64,000 nt of DNA from Dethiothermospora halolimnae (GTDB taxonomy: Bacteria > Bacillota > Clostridia > Tissierellales > VENL01): the NCBI RefSeq assembly GCF_037577855.1, contig NZ_JBAKFX010000011.1, forward strand, positions 19,874 through 83,873. Reading direction: 5' to 3'. The translations under genes and the position numbers were made by a program. The notes under the pieces are model-generated. The model was given only the letters and a program-made list of their open reading frames with translations, did no database searches and was not told the DNA's origin. Shown here piece by piece: positions 54,193 through 61,533 of this stretch (positions are counted from its first letter, which is position 1; each line of letters opens with the position of its first letter).

Positions 54193-56325
54193 ATGTCCGA
54201 TAAAGATATTAAAAATTCTTATAAAAAAAGTGCTGAAAGAATGAGGGGGGATAATAAAACTTTAGGGTCACAACTTAAATCAGAGGATTTTAATGACCCT
54301 GAGTTACATAAAGATTTACATGAATCTGTAGACTTTGATTATAACAGTATAGATAAGTCCCCTTCTATGGAAGAAGTCCATAAATGGCAAAGAGAGCATA
54401 TAAAAAAAGATGACCAATCTAAGGATGGCTATCCCTTAAATATTATTATAGACCCTGCCATGCGGGAAATGTATCAAGCCGTTAATAAAGAGGGTATGAC
54501 AAATGTTTTCGATAGATTCTCAGAACAACAACCTATTCAATGTAAATTTTGTGTTGAAGGATTATCATGTCAGTTATGTGCCAATGGTCCCTGTAGAATA
54601 AGTCCTAAAACCCCTAGGGGAGTTTGTGGTGTAGATGCCCATACTATGGTTGCACGAAATTTTGTATATAGACATGTTACAATAGGAACATCTGCTAATA
54701 TATTCCATGCCCATCAGGCTGCAAGGACATTAAAAGCAGCTGGAGAGCACCCTGAAAGTGGCTTAAAAATAAGGGATCCGGAAAAATTAAAAAAATATGC
54801 CGATATGGCAGGTCTTGATGCTAATAAACCTATAAACCAATTAGCAATAGATTTTGCAGATTGGGTAATGAATGATATTCATAGCCCATATCACATAGAA
54901 TCAAAGGCGGTAGAAGCCTTCGCTCCTACTAAACGTAAAGAATTATGGAGGAAATTAGGATTATTCCCCGGTGGAGGATATAGTGAAGTAGCCTATGCCC
55001 AAACGAGTTGTATGACTAACTTTAGATCAGACCCCGTTGAGTTTTTGTTAAATAGTGTACGTCAAGGTGTGGCAAATGAGTATCAAGGTTTATTCCTTTT
55101 AGACATAATTCAAGAAATATTAATGGGAACCCAAGAAATATCTATGAAACAACAAAATATGGGACTTCTTAAGGAAAATATGATTAATATAATTACAAAC
55201 GGTCATATGCCCCTACTTGCCCATGTTGCTATAGATTTGGCATCCAGTGATGAATGGCAACAAAAGGCTAAAGAAGCAGGAGCAGATGGAATGCAAATCC
55301 TTGGTCATGTTTGTGAAGGTCAACAACTAATAAACTATGAAGGCACCCATGACCAGAAAAGTTATGGAGGTCAAGAAGGAGAATGGCTATCCCAAGAATA
55401 TTTATTAGCAACTGGTGTAGTAGATTTATTTATGTTTGATTATAACTGTACTGTACCTACTATGCCCCTATATGCCAAAAAGTTTGGTACAAAGTTATTG
55501 AGTACCCACCCTGTTATTAAACTCCAAGGAACAGAAACACTAGACTTTGTTCCAGAAAAGATGGCAGAACAAGCTAAAAAAGCCTTGGATAAAGCTATAG
55601 AATCCTTTAAAAAGCGTAAAGAAAAAAATAAAAAAACCTATATTCCTCCCCATATTTCCGATGCTATGGTTGGTTTTAGTACAGAATCTGTAAAAAAAGC
55701 TTTAGGTGGCAGTTTTGATCCCCTTATTGAGCAAATAGCAAATGGTAATATTAGAGGTATAGCAACTATCGTAGGCTGTACTACTGCAAGATATGGTCAA
55801 GGTGGTAGCAATATCTTTAAAATAACTAAAGGTTTGATAGAAAATAATATATTGGTACTATCTGGAGGATGTACTTCAGCAGTAATGGAATATACTGGAC
55901 TAACTAATCCTAAGGCTGCCGATGAAGCGGGAGAAGGACTAAAAGCTGTGTGTAAACAGCTTGGTATCCCACCTGTACTTACTTATGGTGCCTGCGTTGA
56001 TATAGGTAAAATGACCCACACAGCAAAGGAATTGGCTGATGCCCTTAATGTTGATACAAACAAGTTACCATTAGTTATAGGTGCTCCAGAATATCTAGAA
56101 CAAAAAGCTGTGGCGGATGCCTGCACCGCTGTTGCCCTTGGATGGCTTGTTCATGTAGCCCCCGTTCCTTCAATAACAGGTAGTGACCTAGTGGTTAAAA
56201 CATTAACCGAAACCACAGAGACTTTAGGACTTGGAAAAGTAGTAGTAGAAATGGATGCAGAAAAAACCATAGAAATATATAAAGATCATATTGAGAAAAA
56301 ACGTAAAGAATTGGGACTTCAATAG
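54193..56325 (+). CDS. cooS: Anaerobic CO dehydrogenase-like Ni-Fe-S protein (CooS family, divergent)
   Basis: 710 residues, about 80 longer than usual because of a charged N-terminal extension. B/D cluster region: QCKFCVEGLSCQLCANGPCR. Candidate C-cluster ligands: NGHMP, GHVCEGQQ, DYNCTVPT, IVGCTTARYGQ, SGGCTSAVMEYTG and YGACVDIG, with the APEYLEQKAV lysine kept. Canonical enzymes have GxCCTGNE and GCNNxR where this one has GHVCEGQQ and GCTTAR. So it is clearly a CODH-family protein, but active-site chemistry may differ. No maturation factor (CooC), ferredoxin or acetyl-CoA synthase lies nearby. GGAGG site before the ATG. Confidence 0.85.
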   Translation: MSDKDIKNSYKKSAERMRGDNKTLGSQLKSEDFNDPELHKDLHESVDFDYNSIDKSPSMEEVHKWQREHIKKDDQSKDGYPLNIIIDPAMREMYQAVNKEGMTNVFDRFSEQQPIQCKFCVEGLSCQLCANGPCRISPKTPRGVCGVDAHTMVARNFVYRHVTIGTSANIFHAHQAARTLKAAGEHPESGLKIRDPEKLKKYADMAGLDANKPINQLAIDFADWVMNDIHSPYHIESKAVEAFAPTKRKELWRKLGLFPGGGYSEVAYAQTSCMTNFRSDPVEFLLNSVRQGVANEYQGLFLLDIIQEILMGTQEISMKQQNMGLLKENMINIITNGHMPLLAHVAIDLASSDEWQQKAKEAGADGMQILGHVCEGQQLINYEGTHDQKSYGGQEGEWLSQEYLLATGVVDLFMFDYNCTVPTMPLYAKKFGTKLLSTHPVIKLQGTETLDFVPEKMAEQAKKALDKAIESFKKRKEKNKKTYIPPHISDAMVGFSTESVKKALGGSFDPLIEQIANGNIRGIATIVGCTTARYGQGGSNIFKITKGLIENNILVLSGGCTSAVMEYTGLTNPKAADEAGEGLKAVCKQLGIPPVLTYGACVDIGKMTHTAKELADALNVDTNKLPLVIGAPEYLEQKAVADACTAVALGWLVHVAPVPSITGSDLVVKTLTETTETLGLGKVVVEMDAEKTIEIYKDHIEKKRKELGLQ

Positions 56326-56356
56326 AGGAGAGTTGAGAATTGATAGAGGAGAGATA

Positions 56357-56392
56357 AAAGCTATGTCCTAGGACATAGCTTTCTGCTTTTTT
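56357..56392 (+). terminator. Terminator of cooS
   Basis: AAAGCTATGTCC/GGACATAGCTTT with a TA loop, then CTGCTTTTTT. It follows the stop codon by 32 bases. A P3-like hairpin (GTTGGGGATT/ATCCTCCAAC) lies just beyond. Confidence 0.8.
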
Positions 56393-56480
56393 AGTTGTTG
56401 GGGATTCGTAATCCTCCAACTGGGTTTTGCTTTTCATTTGTAATTTATAATTTAAAATTTATAATTTGTAATTTGTAATT

Positions 56481-56532
56481 CAAAGAATACTAAAAAATCA
56501 TGTCTATAGACATGATTTTTTAGTATTCTTTG
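56481..56532. terminator. Perfect 52-bp palindrome ending the VanY-type gene
   Basis: 24-base arms beginning CAAAGAATACTAAAAAATCA around a TATA loop. It overlaps the stop codon of the minus-strand gene. Confidence 0.7.
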
Positions 56533-57410
56533 TAGTATTCTTCTAATGTTAAATTATTTTCATATATATCTTTAGCTACTTCTTTTCCCACATATCTTAT
56601 ATGCCATGGTTCATATTGATACCCCGTGATACCTTCTTTTCCTTTAGGATATCTAATTATAAAACCAAATCTATGGGCATTTTCTTTTAACCATTTACCT
56701 TCTACTACTTGTCCAAAATCTTCAGTTAGATTAAAACCAACACTTTGACTTGTTACATCCATAGCTAATCCAGTTTGATGTTCACTCTGTCCTGGCTTAG
56801 CACTAAATTTATTTGCAGCCTCTTCTCCATGTTGTTTGGTATAATAGTTAAATAGATTTTTTTGTCTATCATAGGAACGGTATCCCGATGTAGCAAACAA
56901 ATGAATTGTTTCTTTATTAGCAGCATCAAATAGTTTTTCTAAAGCCTTTGCCGCCACTTCCCTCATTTGCTTTTTAGGGAGGTTTTCTTCAAATGGAAAC
57001 CTAACATTTGGTATAATTAAATCCTTTGGAATATAATCAGATGATAATTCCCTTTCTTTATTGGCCAAAACTAGTACATCGTTGGGATCTTTTATAATCT
57101 TGTTTCCATTATTATCTATTTCCACTGTGTCTTTTAAAGATATTTTTTCCTCTTTCTTATCTTTATTATCACTATTGATACCTTTATTTCCAACTTTATC
57201 AATATCATCTTTTGGCTTGTCCAATTTATTATCAACTATATCAGAGACTTCATTGCTCTCTTCACTAGATACCTCTTGTGTTTTATCCTCAGAAACAACT
57301 CTATAGAAAGGTAAAGCAACCACTAAGACTATTCCACCTATTACTACAAACCTTCTTATAATTTTCCTTCTTTTTCTCCTTTTATATCTAGCATTTCTGT
57401 CATTATTCAT
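56520..57410 (-). CDS. D-alanyl-D-alanine carboxypeptidase, VanY/M15B family
   Basis: 296 residues: a basic N-terminus, one membrane segment (about 19-38), a Ser/Asp/Lys-rich linker (about 40-110) and a zinc peptidase domain (about 125-295). Metal and catalytic residues: SEHQTGLAMDV and YEPWHIRYVG, with FATSGYRSYDRQ upstream. It trims stem peptides in the wall. The ATG at 57410 follows GGGAGTGA. Confidence 0.92.
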   Translation of the reverse strand: MNNDRNARYKRRKRRKIIRRFVVIGGIVLVVALPFYRVVSEDKTQEVSSEESNEVSDIVDNKLDKPKDDIDKVGNKGINSDNKDKKEEKISLKDTVEIDNNGNKIIKDPNDVLVLANKERELSSDYIPKDLIIPNVRFPFEENLPKKQMREVAAKALEKLFDAANKETIHLFATSGYRSYDRQKNLFNYYTKQHGEEAANKFSAKPGQSEHQTGLAMDVTSQSVGFNLTEDFGQVVEGKWLKENAHRFGFIIRYPKGKEGITGYQYEPWHIRYVGKEVAKDIYENNLTLEEYYKEY

Positions 57411-57493
57411 TAACTTCACTCCCATAGTGACTATATTCTACAATATATACATTATAACACGATAACCCCCATTTTTAAAAGGAAAGAAACCTA

Positions 57494-57707
57494 GATATAA
57501 AGAATGAATAATAAAGAATAAAGAATAGATATGGTTATTTTACTCACTTCGTTCGTAAAATTTAATTATATAGGTTGGGGGATTGCGAATACCCCAACAA
57601 CGAAATAGTACCTTCGACTTTGGTTGAAGGTACTATTATCCAATCAAAAAACAAAGTGGCCTCTGGCCACTTTGCACCTTATCTATTCTCTATTCTTTAT
57701 TTATAGT
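57494..57707. repeat. Type A composite element with hybrid core (copy 7)
   Basis: A-type outer arms, but the first hairpin reads TTTTACTCACTTCGTTCGTA, which is the type B form. Then a P3-like hairpin (GTTGGGGGATTGCGAATACC), an extra hairpin TAGTACCTTC/GAAGGTACTA, and P4 (CAAAGTGGCC/GGCCACTTTG). The right arm extends into the last ten codons of the DUF421 gene. Confidence 0.78.
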
Positions 57708-58439
57708 TCTTTGTTCTCTATTCTTTTTTTCTTCAAGGTTTGTATTATCTTTTATATTATCATCAAACTTATCTACATAGAGTTTTCCATTTTCATCGAT
57801 TGATGCATACATGACTTCTTCTATTCTTTTTACATTAAAACATTTTAATTGATTAATCAGTTCTTTACCTGTTAATTCTCTCTTCTCTAAATTCTGATAA
57901 ATAATCTGTCCTCCAATAATTATCTCTGTTGATATCGAAGCCTGTTCCTTAGGGACTATCCCTATATCCCCTAAGGTTACTTCCCTTTTAGTCTCAGATT
58001 TTATTACACTTAATTTGCCATTTTTTTCAAGGATTCCATATTCCACATCTGAAGGTGAAAAGCAATCTTTTTCCCTTAACAGTTCATTAAATTCATCTAT
58101 GCTATACTTCGCCCTCTTTAAATTAGCCTCCAATATCTTTCCATGTTGTATTACCAAAATAGGTTCTCCCGATATAATTTTTCTAAACTTTCTATTCTTA
58201 ATTGATATGTAGGAAACAAGACCTGTTAAAACTCCAAATAATATTAAACCAATTAAGTGTTGATAGGTATGTTGATCTAAATCTGTAGCTAAAGTGGCCG
58301 CTATAGAGCCAAAGGTTATTCCATTTATATACTCATGTAGGGATAGCTGGGAAATCTGCTGTCTTCCTAAAAGTCTAGTAATAATAAGTATAGTAAAAAA
58401 GGCTAAAAAGGTTTGAAGTATTATTTCTAAAAATTTCAT
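57690..58439 (-). CDS. DUF421 (YetF-like) membrane protein
   Basis: 249 residues: three membrane segments (about 5-75), then the conserved soluble DUF421 domain (about 85-215) with GEPILVIQHGKILEANLKRA and EYGILEKNGKLSVI. Family function is unknown; Bacillus relatives are spore-associated. AAGGTGA site upstream of the ATG. The end (NREQRTINKE) is encoded by a type A repeat arm. Confidence 0.85.
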   Translation of the reverse strand: MKFLEIILQTFLAFFTILIITRLLGRQQISQLSLHEYINGITFGSIAATLATDLDQHTYQHLIGLILFGVLTGLVSYISIKNRKFRKIISGEPILVIQHGKILEANLKRAKYSIDEFNELLREKDCFSPSDVEYGILEKNGKLSVIKSETKREVTLGDIGIVPKEQASISTEIIIGGQIIYQNLEKRELTGKELINQLKCFNVKRIEEVMYASIDENGKLYVDKFDDNIKDNTNLEEKKNREQRTINKE

Positions 58440-58461
58440 AATATATTAGTCACCTTATCCT

Positions 58462-58645
58462 TAATTTAATTGGCAGTTGACAATGGACAATTAAGGTAAT
58501 TTTATTCACTTTGTTCATAAAATATTATATTACAAATCAGTTTTGGCTGATTTGTCCTCTACTGTCTACTGTCAATTATCCATTATAAATTGTATAATGC
58601 ATCTTGTACTCTGTACCAACAAAGAAACACCGAAGGTGACTTTGT
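58462..58645. repeat. Type B element (copy 4) and P7 remnant
   Basis: Arms (GGCAGTTGACAATGGACAAT and ACTGTCTACTGTCAATTATC), hairpin TTTTATTCACTTTGTTCATA, hairpin CAAATCAG/CTGATTTG, all more diverged than copies 1 and 2. P7-like CAACAAAGAAACACCGAAGG follows at about 58609-58640. Confidence 0.65.
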
Positions 58646-58695
58646 TATGTATATATTATTTTGCTACTTTTTAGAAATAATATACTTAATTATCT

Positions 58696-59298
58696 TTACA
58701 TATCCAATACTTCTCTGATAACTTTACTTACTATATCATATTCAAATCCCTTATAAGCCAAATGTCTTCCTAGTTTTTGATAAACTTTTCTTTTATCAGT
58801 ATCTTTTATTTTTTTTAATTTTTTCTTTGCCAAATATAAGGCATTTTCATATTCTTCTTCACTATCCAGTTCATCTTCTAAAGCATTATCTATTAAATCT
58901 TTATCTATCTTTTTCTTATATAAGTCTTGTTGTATTCTTTTTCTTCCGTATTTTTTAAACTTTTTCTTATCCCGTACTATGCTTTTTGCCATCTCATTAT
59001 CATTTATCATCTTGTATTCCTTTAGCTTAGATATAACCCTATCAATAGTCTCCTCACTAAATTCCCTTTTAAATAGTTTATATCTAAGTTGCTTTTCACT
59101 TTGCATTGCCCTATTAAGTATACTATAAGCCTTGTTCTTAGCCTTTATGTAACTTTCTTCATCTACATCAGTATCTTTTCTAATATTAAGTTTATATATT
59201 ATTTCTTTAAAGGTACCAATAAAAAATTCCCCATCTAAATATATATTAACCCTATTTTCGTTTTTCTTTTGTACTTCTATCTTAGTTACTTTAGCCAT
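58696..59298 (-). CDS. recX: Recombination regulator RecX
   Basis: 200 residues, made of three-helix repeats that bind the RecA filament and limit it. Family marks: YALNLLNRAM-like AYSILNRAMQSEKQLRYKL, the stretch KFKKYGRKRIQQDLYKKKI, and HLAYKGFEYDIVSKVI. The ATG at 59298 follows AAGGATG. Usual length range. Confidence 0.9.
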   Translation of the reverse strand: MAKVTKIEVQKKNENRVNIYLDGEFFIGTFKEIIYKLNIRKDTDVDEESYIKAKNKAYSILNRAMQSEKQLRYKLFKREFSEETIDRVISKLKEYKMINDNEMAKSIVRDKKKFKKYGRKRIQQDLYKKKIDKDLIDNALEDELDSEEEYENALYLAKKKLKKIKDTDKRKVYQKLGRHLAYKGFEYDIVSKVIREVLDM

Positions 59299-59320
59299 AA
59301 AAACCATCCTTAAAATCTAT

Positions 59321-59512
59321 TTATAATCCTTCTATAAAGCTCCATACATATTGAAATAAATTAGTATAATTGTATAAATAATAAACTATAGCAGCTAATA
59401 CCCCTACTTTAATAGCCAATACCAATGCTTCCTTCGCCAATTTTAATATTAATACAACAGCAATTATAACTATCACAATATCTAACGGTCCACCAACAAT
59501 AGTAAAAGGCAT
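59321..59512 (-). CDS. Small hydrophobic protein of unknown function
   Basis: 63 residues, nearly all membrane-compatible (two or three short segments, DIVIVIIAVVLILK and AIKVGVLAAIVYYLY). The ATG at 59512 has GGGGAG eight bases before it. It precedes recX by 22 bases and may be cotranscribed. No family is recognised. Confidence 0.6.
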   Translation of the reverse strand: MPFTIVGGPLDIVIVIIAVVLILKLAKEALVLAIKVGVLAAIVYYLYNYTNLFQYVWSFIEGL

Positions 59513-59590
59513 AATAATTACTCCCCTCAACAAAATTTATCTATTATTATTATATTATATTATTAGCATAATGGGAAATATATAACCCCT

Positions 59591-59677
59591 TTTAGTCTAA
59601 GTCTAAGGTTAAGTCCAAGTAAATCAGAAAAGAATTTTGCCTATGGCAAAATTCTTTTACTAAGACTAAGACTTAAA
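59591..59677 (-). terminator. Terminator of the ABC exporter operon within a flanked inverted repeat
   Basis: Core AAAAGAATTTTGCC/GGCAAAATTCTTTT with TAT loop (59628-59658). It is flanked by imperfectly complementary strings (TTTAGTCTAAGTCTAAGG and CTAAGACTAAGACTTAAA), again an outer-arm-plus-hairpin layout like types A and B but with unrelated sequence. Confidence 0.7.
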
Positions 59678-59697
59678 CTTATGCTTCAATTTAAACT

Positions 59698-61515
59698 CTA
59701 TATAACTTTTTCCTTTTCTTCTTTAAACTGATTAGTATAAAGTCTATAATAGTATCCTTTGTTCTTTAATAATTCTTCATGTTTTCCTTCTTCTATTATT
59801 TTACCTTTTTTAAGAACTAATATACGATCAGCTGATACTATTGTCGATAATCTATGGGCTATAATAAAGCTGGTTCGTCCTTCTAGTACAGTGTCTATTG
59901 CCTCTTGAATTTTCCCTTCAGTTTCTGTATCTATTGAAGATGTAGCTTCATCTAGTACAAAAATAGATGGGTCTGATATTATAGCTCTTGCGAAGGAAAT
60001 AAGTTGTTTTTCTCCTGTTGATAACCTACCTCCCCCTTCTCCAACTTCAGTATCATATCCATTTTCTAAATTTGAAATAAATTCGTGGGCATTAACCAAT
60101 TTTGCTGCTCTTATTATATCTATTTCATTAGCATCTAAACTACCATATTCTATATTTTCCCTTATGGGGCCACTAAATAAGTGGGGACTTTGAAGAACAT
60201 ATCCAAGATTAGCATGGAGCCATCCCAATGAACGTTCTCTATAGTCTACTCCATCGATCAATATACGACCCTCTGTGGGCTCATAAAATCTACATGCTAG
60301 ATTAACTATGGTACTTTTACCAGATCCAGTTTCACCCACTAAGGCTATTGTTTCCCCTGCTCTAATCTCTAAATTGAAGTTTTCTAAAACCTTCTCTCCA
60401 CCTTTATATTCAAATGTAACATTTTCAAATTTAATATCTCCATTAATCTTAGGCCAATTTTCCCTTTTATGATTAAATACATCTCCATATATCCCAATAA
60501 CCTCCTTAGTATCGGTTATTTCTGGTTCTGTTTCTATAAGAGATACCACTCTCTCTGCCGAGGCTTGAGCCGCTTGAAGTTCAGCAAGTATTCTCGCCAA
60601 TTCCCTAACTGGCTCGAAAAATTGAGTTGTATAGTTTATAAATAAAACCAACGTACCATAACTAATGGTTTTTATTATTACACTATTTCCACCAAACCAT
60701 AATGCCAATCCAGTCCCTATACTTCCGAGGGTTAATGCTATAGGTAGAAACAGTGATGAGAATACCGCAGCTCTAACAGATGATCTTCTCATTTTAGATG
60801 TTACTGATTGAAACTCATTTAAGTTCTCTTCTTCCCTTACCAGTGTTTTAGTAGTTTTAGCTCCACTTATACCTTCATTAAAGGAACCTGTTATCTGGGA
60901 ATTTGTTTTTCTAACTTGTCTATAGGCTTTTAATATCTTTTTCTGGAAATATATACTTATAACCACCAAAACAGGTACCACCGATAGTGAGATCAATGCC
61001 AATTTAGGACTTTGATAAAACATTATTGCTGCTATCCCTATCATCATTGTAACTCCCCAAACCGAGTCCACTAGTCCCCATGATAAAATTTCACCTAATC
61101 GTCTTGTATCCGATGTCAGTCTAGCCATCATCCAACCTATTGGAGTCTTATCATAATATGAAAATGATAACTCCTGTAGCTTTTTAAATCCCTTTTTTCT
61201 AATATCATAGGGAAGTCCTGTTTCAACTTTTCCTGCCAGTGATATTAGTAAAAATACATTTACCGCTTGCACAACTATTAATACTACATAGATTAAAGCA
61301 AATTTCTTTAATCCAGTTATATCACCTGGAACAACAAAATTATCTATGGCATACTTAGTCATATATGGAAATAGTACGTCTATTCCCGCAACCCCTATCA
61401 TTACAAATCCCAGGGCTATTAACTGCTTTCTATAGGGCTTTAGATACTTGATTAACTTTTTCCAAAGTCCAAAATCAATTTTTTTTGTATATTCTTTTTC
61501 TTTATATGCACTCAA
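59698..61515 (-). CDS. ABC exporter half-transporter, second subunit
   Basis: 605 residues: six membrane segments (about 28-320) and an ATPase domain (about 360-590). Walker A GETGSGKSTIVNLA, signature RLSTGEKQLISFARA (STGEK instead of SGGQ, a common change), Walker B IFVLDEATSSID. The TTG start has GGGAG eight bases upstream. Pairs with the gene before it as a heterodimeric multidrug exporter. Confidence 0.93.
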   Translation of the reverse strand: MSAYKEKEYTKKIDFGLWKKLIKYLKPYRKQLIALGFVMIGVAGIDVLFPYMTKYAIDNFVVPGDITGLKKFALIYVVLIVVQAVNVFLLISLAGKVETGLPYDIRKKGFKKLQELSFSYYDKTPIGWMMARLTSDTRRLGEILSWGLVDSVWGVTMMIGIAAIMFYQSPKLALISLSVVPVLVVISIYFQKKILKAYRQVRKTNSQITGSFNEGISGAKTTKTLVREEENLNEFQSVTSKMRRSSVRAAVFSSLFLPIALTLGSIGTGLALWFGGNSVIIKTISYGTLVLFINYTTQFFEPVRELARILAELQAAQASAERVVSLIETEPEITDTKEVIGIYGDVFNHKRENWPKINGDIKFENVTFEYKGGEKVLENFNLEIRAGETIALVGETGSGKSTIVNLACRFYEPTEGRILIDGVDYRERSLGWLHANLGYVLQSPHLFSGPIRENIEYGSLDANEIDIIRAAKLVNAHEFISNLENGYDTEVGEGGGRLSTGEKQLISFARAIISDPSIFVLDEATSSIDTETEGKIQEAIDTVLEGRTSFIIAHRLSTIVSADRILVLKKGKIIEEGKHEELLKNKGYYYRLYTNQFKEEKEKVI

Positions 61516-61533
61516 GATGTCATCTCCCTTCCT

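Noticed and set aside
54193..56325. Loss of the CODH D-cluster
   Set aside because: The CxxC form (QCKFC) with Ser before the next Cys also occurs in common clostridial CooS proteins as I recall them, so it is not a sign of decay.
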